Shown in pieces: positions 17,123 through 25,782 of a stretch of 64,000 nucleotides of DNA. The position numbers and the translations under genes were made by a program. The notes beneath the pieces were generated by a model. It saw nothing but the letters and a program-made list of their open reading frames with translations, had not been told where the DNA came from and searched no databases. This DNA is from Halalkalibacter urbisdiaboli (GTDB taxonomy: Bacteria; Bacillota; Bacilli; Bacillales; Bacillaceae_D): contig NZ_MVJM01000001.1 in NCBI RefSeq assembly GCF_002156385.1, forward strand, positions 517,583 through 581,582, given 5' to 3'. Positions within the stretch are counted from its first letter, which is position 1; each line of letters starts with the position of its first letter.

Positions 17123-17926
17123 CTAAATGTTTCTCTTTTTGAATGCACTATGATTAGTTGGACCGATTCCACCGCCTATTTCTAGTGATTCACTAATTGC
17201 AGCTGTAATAAAAGTCTTGGCTGTTTCAACAGCTTCTTTTATTTCAACACCCTTTGCAAGCTCAGCCGCAATAGCCGCTGCAAATGTACACCCCGTGCCA
17301 TGTGTATGTTTTGTGTTAATCCGTTCAGTATGAAGTGTATAAACTGTTGTGCCATCATATAATAGATCAACTGCTGGTCCGACTTGTAAGTGACCGCCTT
17401 TTAATACGACATACTTTGGCCCTAGCTTATGCAGTTGCTTAGCAACTTCTTCCATTTCATCAGCTGTTTGAATTTCATCTTTACCTAAAATCTTTGCCGC
17501 TTCAGGTAAATTTGGAGTGATTACGGTGGCAATCGGTAACAATTCTTCTAGTAAAGCTTGTGTTGCTTCTTCCTGTAGTAAGGAAGCTCCTCCTTTAGCA
17601 ACCATCACTGGGTCAACAACAATATTTTTCACATCATATTGCTTTAATTTTTTTGCCACTAAAGAAATAATCTCTGCAGAAAATAGCATACCTGTTTTTA
17701 CAGCGTCTGCACCAATATCCGAAAGAACGGCATCTAGTTGTGCTTCAATCGCTTCAATTGACTGTGGAAACACTCCATGTACACCTAACGTATTTTGTGC
17801 GGTGAGTGCCGTGATTACTGTCATCCCAAACGTATCTAACTCTTGAAATGTTTTTAAATCTGCCTGAATTCCAGCTCCCCCACCACTATCAGATCCTGCA
17901 ATACTTAACGTCTTGGCGATTGTCAT
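17123..17926 (-). CDS. thiD: Hydroxymethylpyrimidine/phosphomethylpyrimidine kinase
   Basis: Phosphorylates HMP and HMP-P in thiamine synthesis and salvage. About 267 residues from ATG 17926, which has GGAAGG six bases upstream; an earlier ATG at 17944 overlaps the thiO stop. Ribokinase-fold motifs: SIAGSDSGGGAGIQADLKTF, VVDPVMVAKGGASLL, TPNLPEAAKILG, VVLKGGH and the catalytic HTHGTGCTFAAAIAAEL. Last gene of the TPP-riboswitch operon. Confidence 0.95.
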   Translation of the reverse strand: MTIAKTLSIAGSDSGGGAGIQADLKTFQELDTFGMTVITALTAQNTLGVHGVFPQSIEAIEAQLDAVLSDIGADAVKTGMLFSAEIISLVAKKLKQYDVKNIVVDPVMVAKGGASLLQEEATQALLEELLPIATVITPNLPEAAKILGKDEIQTADEMEEVAKQLHKLGPKYVVLKGGHLQVGPAVDLLYDGTTVYTLHTERINTKHTHGTGCTFAAAIAAELAKGVEIKEAVETAKTFITAAISESLEIGGGIGPTNHSAFKKRNI

Positions 17927-17943
17927 AGCCTTCCTTCCTTTCA

Positions 17944-19059
17944 TTATGTAAATCGTTCAGGTTTAAAGAGATGTAAAGGAACATGGTTAGCCATACCGTC
18001 AACTAGGTTAGCGACAGAGACAGCTGTAACCGGACTAAGCAAAATTCCATTTCGGTAATGTCCTGTTGCAAAAATAATATGAGGCGCCTCTTCCAGCTTA
18101 CCTATTAACGGATAACCGTCCTGTGTTGCAGGTCGCAATCCAGCCCACTTATGAAAGGGAATTCTCTGCTTCAAAAAAGGGAAAATTTGATAATTCCAAT
18201 TGGTTAATCTCATGATTCCCTTCTCAGTCACATCTGTAGCGAATCCGGCAATATCCTCTGAAGCACCGTTTACAAGTGTTCCATTTCCTTTAGGAACGAG
18301 ATATCCTTGACTTGTATAAACAATATGCTTCACTCTCCCATGAAGATTGTCGTAGGCACATATCTGTCCTCGAATGGGATAGACCGGTATTCGAATTGAA
18401 AATATTTCTTCTAATTCATGTGACCATGCACCTGAAGAAACAATTAGACGCTGCCCAGTAAAGGTTTTCCCGTACTTTGCTTCGAGCTTAATTTCATCTT
18501 TCCACTCAATAATTGCAACCTCTTCTAATTCATCTTCTATTAAAACTCCAAGATTACGGCAAGCCTGTTCAAGTGCTTTTACATAGTCTGGTGCAAAAAC
18601 ATGACTTTCTTCAGGATAGTGCATCGCCGCAATAATATCAGTTGAAAGCTCCGGTTCAAATTGATGAAGCTGGTTTGCACTGAGAACCTCTGTCTCCGCC
18701 CCCCATTCTCGTTGCCAAGCCTGTCGGGTTTCAAGAGCTAATAAATCAGCTTCGTGATAGACCGCGTGTAAACTTCCACTATTTGTGTACTCAAACTCAC
18801 ATTTTGATAAGGATTTAACTTCTTTCTGCCACGTTGGATATAAACGCAAGCTTGCTAAGCATAGCTGAAAAAAATCATCAGGATCTTCACCAATTTCTGA
18901 AAAAGGGGCTAGCATACCAGCTGCAGCACCTGAGGCTTGTCCCCCGCATTTGTTTTTCTCTATTACTGTTACTTGATGACCGCGTTTACCAAGTTCAAAT
19001 GCACTTGCAAGTCCAATAACCCCGCCACCAAGAATAAGAATTCTCTCTCCCATACTCAT
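17944..19059 (-). CDS. thiO: Glycine oxidase ThiO
   Basis: FAD enzyme that oxidises glycine to iminoacetic acid for the thiazole half of thiamine. 371 residues. The dinucleotide-binding motif LGGGVIGLASAFELG is at the N-terminus, GASGAAAGMLAPF-type FAD loop at about 42-52, and GLRPATQDGYPLIGK and GHYRNGILLSP near the C-terminus are typical. It lies between thiG and thiD. The start ATG 19059 follows GAGGAAG. Confidence 0.95.
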   Translation of the reverse strand: MSMGERILILGGGVIGLASAFELGKRGHQVTVIEKNKCGGQASGAAAGMLAPFSEIGEDPDDFFQLCLASLRLYPTWQKEVKSLSKCEFEYTNSGSLHAVYHEADLLALETRQAWQREWGAETEVLSANQLHQFEPELSTDIIAAMHYPEESHVFAPDYVKALEQACRNLGVLIEDELEEVAIIEWKDEIKLEAKYGKTFTGQRLIVSSGAWSHELEEIFSIRIPVYPIRGQICAYDNLHGRVKHIVYTSQGYLVPKGNGTLVNGASEDIAGFATDVTEKGIMRLTNWNYQIFPFLKQRIPFHKWAGLRPATQDGYPLIGKLEEAPHIIFATGHYRNGILLSPVTAVSVANLVDGMANHVPLHLFKPERFT

Positions 19060-19073
19060 TCACTTCCTCTATG

Positions 19074-19856
19074 TTAGGTCGATATCAACGATGTTAATCC
19101 ACTACTTGCTGTTGCATATTTCTTTTTTTGAATACGACCTGCTTCATATGACAAGCGACCTGCTTCGATTGCATATTTCATCGCTAACGCCATTTTGACA
19201 GGATCCTTTGCTTTTGCAACAGGTGTGTTCATTAATACTCCATCGACCCCTAGCTCCATCGCTTTTACTACATCTTGAGCAGAGCCTAATCCAGCATCGA
19301 CGATAATTGGAACATTCGATTGTTCAGCAATCAACCCAATATTATAAGGATTTAAGATTCCTAATCCGGTCCCAATTGGTGAACCTCCTGGCATTACAGC
19401 TGCTGCACCAGCTTCCTCTAATCGCCTACAAAGAATCGGGTCATCAGATGTATACGGCAAAACAGTAAATCCTTCTTTAACAAGAGCCTCTGTCGCCTTT
19501 AACGTTTCAATCGGATCAGGTAATAATGTACGTTCATCTGCACTGATTTCAATTTTTATCCAATCACTCAACCCCGAAGCTTTTGCTAATCTAGCAATCC
19601 TAATCGCTTCTTCGGCATTTGTTGCCCCTGATGTATTAGGTAAATACGTAAATTCCTTTCCATCCAAATGCTGTAAAATAGCATCTTCATTCGGTTCATT
19701 TAGGTTCACACGCCGGATCGCAAACGTTAAAACTTCTGATCCTGAAGCCTTAATTGCCTCATTTTGAACAAAAGGGTTCGGATATCGTCCAGTCCCGATA
19801 AAAAATCGTGATGATAATTCTTTCCCCCCAATAATTAGCTTTTTCCGTTTCATCAT
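19074..19856 (-). CDS. thiG: Thiazole synthase ThiG
   Basis: Builds the thiazole phosphate ring from DXP, iminoglycine and the ThiS thiocarboxylate. 260 residues. [27 protein letters not shown], the active-site Lys in WIKIEI, and [25 protein letters not shown] are conserved. ATG 19856 overlaps the thiS stop in TAATG, and its ribosome site GGAGGCGG is formed by the codons for the ThiS C-terminal Gly residues. Confidence 0.95.
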   Translation of the reverse strand: MMKRKKLIIGGKELSSRFFIGTGRYPNPFVQNEAIKASGSEVLTFAIRRVNLNEPNEDAILQHLDGKEFTYLPNTSGATNAEEAIRIARLAKASGLSDWIKIEISADERTLLPDPIETLKATEALVKEGFTVLPYTSDDPILCRRLEEAGAAAVMPGGSPIGTGLGILNPYNIGLIAEQSNVPIIVDAGLGSAQDVVKAMELGVDGVLMNTPVAKAKDPVKMALAMKYAIEAGRLSYEAGRIQKKKYATASSGLTSLIST

Positions 19857-20053
19857 TAACCGCCTCCTACAAAATGAACAAGCTCAATTTTCATTCCTGG
19901 TTCCACTTCTGTTTGTTCCCATTTATCTCGATCAATAATCTCTCCATTAACTTCCGTAACAACTAAATGCTCTTCTAAATTAAAATGAGCAACTACTTCT
20001 GCAAGCGAGTTTGCACTTAGATTATGCTCTTCACCATTTATAACTAAAATCAC
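19856..20053 (-). CDS. thiS: Sulfur carrier protein ThiS
   Basis: A 65-residue ubiquitin-like sulfur carrier ending in GGG, the Gly-Gly tail that is adenylated by ThiF and thiocarboxylated. Motifs [26 protein letters not shown] and [10 protein letters not shown] fit the family. GTG start at 20053, overlapping the thiE stop by four bases (GTGA). The enzyme that activates it, thiF, is not in this operon. Confidence 0.95.
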   Translation of the reverse strand: MILVINGEEHNLSANSLAEVVAHFNLEEHLVVTEVNGEIIDRDKWEQTEVEPGMKIELVHFVGGG

Positions 20054-20688
20054 TTCGTAACCGCCCCTTTATTTGCAAGGATTTTTTTGAATGTTTCACA
20101 AACACCTTTTACATCTTTCGCCCCTACAATCTCACTAATCATACAAATTCGTGTTGCCCCGGCTTCTAATACTTGTTCCACGTTATGAAGCTTGATCCCA
20201 CCTATTGCAACAAATGGGATCTTAATTTCCTCAACAACCTGTTTGATGTAAGCTGTTGTTACTGGGTCCACGACATCCTCTTTACTTTTTGTTTCGAAAA
20301 TAGGACCGACTCCAATATAATCAGCTCCTCCAGCTTCCGCCTGTCGGGCCTCTTCTATTTTATGTGTAGATATCCCAATAATTTTGTTTGGTCCAACAAT
20401 CTTTCGTACATCTTCGAGTGGTAAATCATCTTGACCAACATGTACCCCATCTGCATCAACAGCTAATGCAACATCAATATGATCATTCACAATAAAGGTT
20501 ACATTATATTTTTTTGTTAATTCACGTAATGCTTTTGCTTTTTTTAATACTTCAAGCTTTGTTCCCTTTTTATCACGTAATTGAATAATATCAGATCCAC
20601 CGAGTATCGCTTCTTCTATTACATCAACTAAATCACGACCAGGGTGAAATTCCTCACCAGTGATAGTATACAGATTAAATTCACGCAT
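20050..20688 (-). CDS. thiE: Thiamine-phosphate synthase
   Basis: Joins HMP-PP and thiazole phosphate to thiamine phosphate. 212 residues from ATG 20688, behind AGAAAGGG; a longer frame to 20733 begins inside the riboswitch terminator and is not translated. Motifs IIQLRDKK, FIVNDHIDVALAVDADGVHVGQDDLP, GISTH, GADYIGVGPIFETKSK and AIGGI are those of true ThiE. The TenI type is less likely because the substrate-binding residues are intact. First gene of the thi operon. Confidence 0.95.
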   Translation of the reverse strand: MREFNLYTITGEEFHPGRDLVDVIEEAILGGSDIIQLRDKKGTKLEVLKKAKALRELTKKYNVTFIVNDHIDVALAVDADGVHVGQDDLPLEDVRKIVGPNKIIGISTHKIEEARQAEAGGADYIGVGPIFETKSKEDVVDPVTTAYIKQVVEEIKIPFVAIGGIKLHNVEQVLEAGATRICMISEIVGAKDVKGVCETFKKILANKGAVTK

Positions 20689-20714
20689 GCCGAAAACCCT
20701 TTCTCTTTTTAAAA

Positions 20715-20752
20715 TATAAAAACCGCATTCCAACGAACAGAATACGGCTACA
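20715..20752 (-). terminator. Riboswitch-controlled transcription terminator
   Basis: On the minus strand CCGTATTC pairs with GAATGCGG around TGTTCGTTG, followed by TTTTTATATTTT. It lies between the TPP aptamer and thiE, so ligand binding should end transcription. Confidence 0.85.
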
Positions 20753-20771
20753 ATGATAAAGTCATTGGTAG

Positions 20772-20866
20772 TCGACTTCCCTACGCTGGTTTTAACCAGA
20801 TCAGGTACGAGGGTAAAAGGAAAACCACCTTTTTCTCAGTCTGCTTTTTGCAAACACCCCTAGCCT
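20772..20866 (-). promoter_or_regulatory. TPP riboswitch (THI element)
   Basis: On the minus strand the aptamer reads AGGGGTG … ACTGAGAAAAAGG … ACCCTCGTACCTGATCTGG … CCAGCGTAGGGAAG. The CTGAGA box and the ACCTGATCTGG core, which bind thiamine pyrophosphate, are exact. A terminator follows, giving transcriptional control of thiE-S-G-O-D. Confidence 0.97.
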
Positions 20867-20926
20867 TCTACTACTTATAGTGAACTATCTATTATTATGA
20901 CAGAACGGAGAAGAATTGCAAGAACC

Positions 20927-22054
20927 TCAATTGTTATACAAGGAGAAAATTGTTTTCGTTTCGAGATCAAGAATTCGTTCATACCGTGCCCCTAACAACA
21001 GATATTTTTCATCAGGTGAAAGAAGGAGCGGTACATGTTCCTCTAATTCAATGAGCTTACTTTCAGCATTAGCCTCTATTTTAAACGCCATCAATTCATA
21101 ACCATCCTCATAGCTAAAATAATCGCCACTATACTTTGGTCGTAAATAATAAAAGATATCGTCCTTTTTTCCATAGGCATGAAAGGGAATCCACCATTGA
21201 TCTGAATACGTATTTAAAATTGGGATTTCAAGCATATTTAACACGGTCCTATCTTTAAGGTTAAAAAACGTATAGACTGAATATAAATCATAAGCGCTTT
21301 CCACACTTACAGCGAAGGACCGTTCATCTGATAATTCTACAAATGCTATCGTGTCCTCTTTCCAGAGCTCCTCCTCCTCTGTATTCAGATTAAAAGTATA
21401 TAAAGGCGCTTGAAAATTCGGTTCTAATGGATCCCATTTTAAATAGGCAACGGTGTTTTCCGATATCCATTGTACATAAGACTCGCTTATTTCTAACTGT
21501 TGTAATTTACGTTCTTCAATATCTACATATAAAACCTCTAATTCCCAATTAGGTAAATAAGCAACAACAATTAATTTGTCTTCTTCAAATGGACTCCAAA
21601 TCACCGAGTACTCTTCACCAAATCCCTCCACTTTCATCATTGTCTGTCCTTCTTTGTCAGTGAAGATTAATTTCGTTTTATTTTCACTAGTAACAATTTG
21701 AATTGCAAAAATAGAATGATTATGATTAGCTGTAACATTAATAATCCAGCCGTCCGTTTTAAAAAAGAGTGTTGATTCTCCTGTAAATAGATCATGGATA
21801 AAAAGTGATGATTTCTCGTCTTTCTCATATAAATACAGGACAGACCGTTCATTGAACCACTCACTGATTTCTGGCGCAGTGGAATGTTCGGGTGAAAGCG
21901 GAACGATAGATGCCTCCGAAAGAAAAGTAGGGGGGGCGTCACGCTTTGGATGGACATCTAATTGACTTCCCGGAGAAGGATGACTATTCTTCTTTTCATG
22001 AATACAGCCTGTACAAAGTACGATTATTAATGCAATGTATATCAACCTCATCAT
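20927..22054 (-). CDS. yqgU: YqgU-like beta-propeller lipoprotein
   Basis: About 375 residues. The N-terminus is a lipoprotein signal (LIYIALIIVLCTGC, lipobox LCTGC), then a low-complexity Pro/Ser linker and repeated four-stranded units (…SLFIHDLFTGESTL…, …KLIFTDKEGQTM…, …LEVLYVDIEERKLQQL…) as in a six-bladed propeller. It fits YqgU, whose B. subtilis gene neighbours yqgV, also present here. Function is unknown. ATG 22054 is chosen because AGGGGGGG lies six bases upstream; a GTG at 22060 is too near. Confidence 0.75.
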   Translation of the reverse strand: MMRLIYIALIIVLCTGCIHEKKNSHPSPGSQLDVHPKRDAPPTFLSEASIVPLSPEHSTAPEISEWFNERSVLYLYEKDEKSSLFIHDLFTGESTLFFKTDGWIINVTANHNHSIFAIQIVTSENKTKLIFTDKEGQTMMKVEGFGEEYSVIWSPFEEDKLIVVAYLPNWELEVLYVDIEERKLQQLEISESYVQWISENTVAYLKWDPLEPNFQAPLYTFNLNTEEEELWKEDTIAFVELSDERSFAVSVESAYDLYSVYTFFNLKDRTVLNMLEIPILNTYSDQWWIPFHAYGKKDDIFYYLRPKYSGDYFSYEDGYELMAFKIEANAESKLIELEEHVPLLLSPDEKYLLLGARYERILDLETKTIFSLYNN

Positions 22055-22230
22055 TCCCACTCCCCCCCTTCACTATAATAAATGAATAATAACCGTTAAT
22101 TCTACAATCTAATCCCCTAAAATGTCATTACATCCTTTTAGAAAACTGAATTCTTTTTAAACAAAAGAACAGTCTTCTTATTAAACGTATTCAATGACAA
22201 AATGTTTCACTTTTTAAAAAAATTAAGACG

Positions 22231-22289
22231 AAAAAAGCAATGGCAAAGCCTACTTCGTTGTAATCATAAAGTGGCTTTACTCATTGCTT
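22231..22289 (-). terminator. Terminator of aspA
   Basis: On the minus strand AAGCAATG and GTAAAGCC pair with GGCTTTG and CATTGCTT around a long loop, followed by TTTTTTCG. Confidence 0.8.
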
Positions 22290-22324
22290 AGAGGATAGCT
22301 GAATTTGCAACTACCCTACTATTC

Positions 22325-23740
22325 TTATCCGTAAATAAACCGTGCACCTGCTATTCCAGGGTTTGTCATCTCTTTCGGATCAAGTATCTCATTCAACTCT
22401 TCCTCAGACAGTATCCCTCTTTCTAAACAAATTTCACGAACCGACCGTCCAGTTTGAATAGCTTCTTTCGCAATTCTAGACGCAACCTCATAGCCGACAT
22501 GCGGATTAATAGCAGTAATAATTCCAACACTATGTTCAACCATTTCTTTACATCTCTCAATATTTGCCGTAATTCCTTCAATCGTGTATTTTCTAAATAC
22601 TTCAAGACCATTTTGAAGGATCGATAGCGACTGAAGTAAGTTAAAGACAAGAACTGGTTCCATAACATTTAATTCAAGTTGTCCTGCTTCAGATGCTAAA
22701 CTAATCGTTTGATCATTTCCGATAACTTGGAAAGAGATTTGATTAATAACCTCCGCCATAACAGGGTTTACCTTTCCAGGCATGATGGAAGAACCAGGCT
22801 GACGTGCTGGTAAGTTAATTTCATTCAAACCTGTTCGTGGTCCAGAACTCATTAATCGTAAATCATTAGCAATTTTCGAAAGATTAATTGCCATAATTTT
22901 TAATGCACTTGAGACTTCTGTATAAGCATCCGTATTTTGGGTTGCATCAACTAAGTCATCTGCAGTTTTGAACGGAAAACCTGTTATATCAGCTAAGTAT
23001 TCAGCAACTTTTTTAATATACTCTGGTTTCGCATTTAATCCAGTCCCTACTGCAGTTGCCCCCATATTGATTTCGTATAAATGATTAACAGATCGCTTGA
23101 TACGTTCTAAGTCGCGCGAAAGGACACGACGGTATGCACCGAACTCCTGCCCAAGTCTAATGGGAACCGCATCCTGTAAATGTGTTCTTCCCATTTTTAA
23201 GACATTATCAAATTCCTTTTCTTTGTCTTGTAAAGCTTTGATTAGCTTAGTTAATGTATCCGTTAACCCGCTAGCTAATCGGAGACTCGCAATATGAATA
23301 GCCGTCGGAAAAGCATCATTTGTTGATTGAGCCATATTAACATGAGTATTGGGACTCACTCTCATGTACTCTCCTTTTTCACCGCCAAGAAATTCAATTG
23401 CACGATTGGCAATAACTTCGTTTGCATTCATATTAAAAGACGTTCCGGCACCACCCTGAATCGCATCGACAATAAATTGGTCATTTAGTTTTCCATCAAT
23501 TACTTCTTCTGCAGCCTCGATAATCGCATCAGCAATATTCGTTTGTAAAACCCCCACATCTCGATTCGCCATAGCTGCAGCCTTTTTCACATAACCAAAG
23601 GCACGAATCAATTCTGGGTGAGGCGGATATCCGGTAATCGGAAAATTTTCTTTTGCTCGCATCGTTTGAATACCATAATAGGCATCTTTTGGAACATGTT
23701 TCTCACCGAGTAAATCACGTTCTATTCGATAGTCTTCCAT
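22325..23740 (-). CDS. aspA: Aspartate ammonia-lyase
   Basis: Converts aspartate to fumarate and ammonia. About 471 residues from ATG 23740 (MEDYRIERDLLGEKHVP), behind AGAAAGGGG; longer frames lack signals. Family motifs: [46 protein letters not shown] and [11 protein letters not shown]. Distinguished from fumarase by the N-terminal sequence and the AGTSFNMN loop. No asparaginase gene adjoins. Single-gene unit with its own terminator. Confidence 0.93.
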   Translation of the reverse strand: MEDYRIERDLLGEKHVPKDAYYGIQTMRAKENFPITGYPPHPELIRAFGYVKKAAAMANRDVGVLQTNIADAIIEAAEEVIDGKLNDQFIVDAIQGGAGTSFNMNANEVIANRAIEFLGGEKGEYMRVSPNTHVNMAQSTNDAFPTAIHIASLRLASGLTDTLTKLIKALQDKEKEFDNVLKMGRTHLQDAVPIRLGQEFGAYRRVLSRDLERIKRSVNHLYEINMGATAVGTGLNAKPEYIKKVAEYLADITGFPFKTADDLVDATQNTDAYTEVSSALKIMAINLSKIANDLRLMSSGPRTGLNEINLPARQPGSSIMPGKVNPVMAEVINQISFQVIGNDQTISLASEAGQLELNVMEPVLVFNLLQSLSILQNGLEVFRKYTIEGITANIERCKEMVEHSVGIITAINPHVGYEVASRIAKEAIQTGRSVREICLERGILSEEELNEILDPKEMTNPGIAGARFIYG

Positions 23741-23861
23741 GTTTGCAGTTCCCCTTCTTTCTGTCATTTCATTATTATGGTTTCCTTTCAAACAAACTAT
23801 CATGTAAAGAACGAAAAAGGCTTACTATAGTATATGACTACGTAGTAGGACATGTGAGATA

Positions 23862-24824
23862 TTACTGAATTTGTTTAGCAATCCAGGCTCCCCCAATTAC
23901 TCCTGCATCATTCCCTAACGTAGCAATTTTAAACTCTGCCCCTTCAGCCACTCTTTTAAGAGCAAACTTCTTGAAATGGCGTTCTAATGGATCAAGAATT
24001 AAATTCCCTGCCTTAGATACTCCTCCACCAATGACGATTTTATGAGGATTAAATGCATTAGCTAAATTAGCCAAAGCCAAACCTAAATGATAAGCAGTCG
24101 TTTCAACAACTTCGTTTGCATATGTATCACCTTTTTCTAAAGAGGCAAAGATATCTTTTGTCGTTAGCTTTCCGTTCTCTTTATAGATTGTAAATAATGC
24201 ACTTTGAGGATGACTTGATAATTGTTCCATAGCTAGACGAACCATCCCTGTTGCCGAAGCGATCGTTTCTAAGCAACCAGTCTTTCCGCAATTACATGGA
24301 GCCCCACCTTCTGGAACGGACGTAATATGCCCAACTTCTCCAGCCATTCCATTAATACCATGTAAAATTTGCCCATTTGCGATGATTCCGCCTCCAACAC
24401 CAGTTCCAAGAGTGATGCAGAGTAAATTCTTTGCTCCATCACCAGCACCTCGCCACATTTCACCTAGCGCGGCAATATTTGCATCATTATCAAGCTTTAC
24501 TGGAAGACCTGTTTCTTTTTCGAGAATTTCCTTTAATGCAAAGTTCTTCCAGCCTATATTTACAGCTTCATACACGAAGCCTGTATCCATCTCAATAAAC
24601 GCGGGTGCACCAAGTCCAATAGCACCAAGCATTTGCCTTGATTCACCTAGATTCTGAAGCTTTTCATTAATTGCCTTTGCGATGTCCGAAGTGATGTTTA
24701 TGCCACCATTTTCGGTATTCGTCGGAATTTCCCACTTGTCAACAATATCCCCGTTATTCGTAACAAAAGCCATCTTAATTGTCGTTCCACCAATATCAAC
24801 ACCTACTAACCACTTGTTTTCCAT
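23862..24824 (-). CDS. glcK: Glucokinase, ROK family
   Basis: Phosphorylates glucose to glucose-6-phosphate. About 320 residues from ATG 24824, preceded by GAGGGTG. ATP loop VGVDIGGTTIKM, GLGAPAFIEMDTG, catalytic DNDANIAALGE, TLGTGVGGGII and the zinc motif CNCGKTGCLE are all present. Follows yqgQ as in B. subtilis. It would feed glucose released by the surface amylopullulanase into metabolism. Confidence 0.95.
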   Translation of the reverse strand: MENKWLVGVDIGGTTIKMAFVTNNGDIVDKWEIPTNTENGGINITSDIAKAINEKLQNLGESRQMLGAIGLGAPAFIEMDTGFVYEAVNIGWKNFALKEILEKETGLPVKLDNDANIAALGEMWRGAGDGAKNLLCITLGTGVGGGIIANGQILHGINGMAGEVGHITSVPEGGAPCNCGKTGCLETIASATGMVRLAMEQLSSHPQSALFTIYKENGKLTTKDIFASLEKGDTYANEVVETTAYHLGLALANLANAFNPHKIVIGGGVSKAGNLILDPLERHFKKFALKRVAEGAEFKIATLGNDAGVIGGAWIAKQIQ

Positions 24825-24836
24825 AACCCACACCCT

Positions 24837-25037
24837 CTACATTTGTCCTTGCCGTTCTTTTCGCAAAATGAGTATCGCTTGTTGGAACACATTTGTTTCA
24901 ATCATTTTCCAACTGTGTAATTCCCGCAGCTCTTCCTCTATCAATTCTAAATCAAGCTGCCTGTCACCTGTATAAATGATCGTTCCGTGTTTTTTTAGTA
25001 ACTGCAAAACCTCATAAAATGTGTTCAACCTACTCAC
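24837..25037 (-). CDS. yqgQ: YqgQ family small protein
   Basis: 66 residues, a three-helix-like soluble protein (FYEVLQLLKKHGTIIYTGDRQLDLELIEEELREL), matching YqgQ in length and location before glcK. Described as possibly nucleic-acid binding from its structure; no function is established. Twelve bases separate it from glcK, so they are co-transcribed. Confidence 0.85.
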   Translation of the reverse strand: MSRLNTFYEVLQLLKKHGTIIYTGDRQLDLELIEEELRELHSWKMIETNVFQQAILILRKERQGQM

Positions 25038-25047
25038 CTCACCTCTA

Positions 25048-25560
25048 TTATAACAGCTTTAGGATCGTTACGAAAAGTAGCCAAATAAGAGGTGTAAACG
25101 CATGATAAGGGTAACGCCATAAAGTGGCCCTTACTTGTTGCTGAATGTACATTCCGACAAACAGAGCTAGAAAAAATATAGCTGCTGCAAACAACGTGAA
25201 AAATGCACGCCAATCTAAGATTCCCCATTCAAATCCCATAAGCAAAAACAGGCAGCCAAGAATAGCAAGGACAATTTTATCATCACGATGAAAAAAACCA
25301 AATGTGGGGTGGAACCTTGAGATCGCTGCTACAATTAGCAATAATGCTAGGATAGAAAGCATAATTTCAATAAAACGGAACCCAAACCATCCACTTAAAA
25401 ACATTCCTAAAATCATTCCAATATAAGCCAAAAACATGAAAAAAATACCGACTAACATGATTTGAAACGGGCGAGGAGGAATACGAGGTGCAGCAAGTAA
25501 GCCCCCAACCGTCATACCAACTGTAAACACAAACAACAGAATAATCATGATCGACCACAT
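25048..25560 (-). CDS. Small multi-pass membrane protein, unknown
   Basis: 170 residues with five strongly hydrophobic helices and short charged loops (AAPRIPPRPFQ, ISRFHPTFGFFHRDDK). ATG 25560 follows AAAGGGGTTGATGTT; a longer frame to 25680 has no site. I do not recognise the family. It lies ten bases before yqgQ and probably belongs to the yqgQ-glcK transcript. Confidence 0.65.
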   Translation of the reverse strand: MWSIMIILLFVFTVGMTVGGLLAAPRIPPRPFQIMLVGIFFMFLAYIGMILGMFLSGWFGFRFIEIMLSILALLLIVAAISRFHPTFGFFHRDDKIVLAILGCLFLLMGFEWGILDWRAFFTLFAAAIFFLALFVGMYIQQQVRATLWRYPYHAFTPLIWLLFVTILKLL

Positions 25561-25705
25561 AACATCAACCCCTTTGTCATGCTTGTTTTCTATAACGTAT
25601 GTGGACACCATGTAATTAAGGACAATAATTTGCTTTAAATACCTCAAGAATGTTGCAGTTGTTTCAGATTGCTCGCTCAACGATGAGAGCGGTTACGTAA
25701 ACCGC

Positions 25706-25747
25706 ATAGAGGCCCCTAAAAAGGTAAAACCTTTTTAAGGGCCTCGT
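25706..25747. terminator. Terminator-like hairpin after the SpoVAF-like gene
   Basis: GAGGCCCTTAAAAAGGT pairs with ACCTTTTTAGGGGCCTC around TTT; no T-run follows on either strand. Confidence 0.65.
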
Positions 25748-25782
25748 CAAGTTAATGTTTCTAAATCCTAACTCGAATCCAC

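Noticed and set aside
20689-20733. Longer thiE start at 20733
   Set aside because: It would start inside the riboswitch terminator and lacks a ribosome site; ATG 20688 starts the conserved protein.
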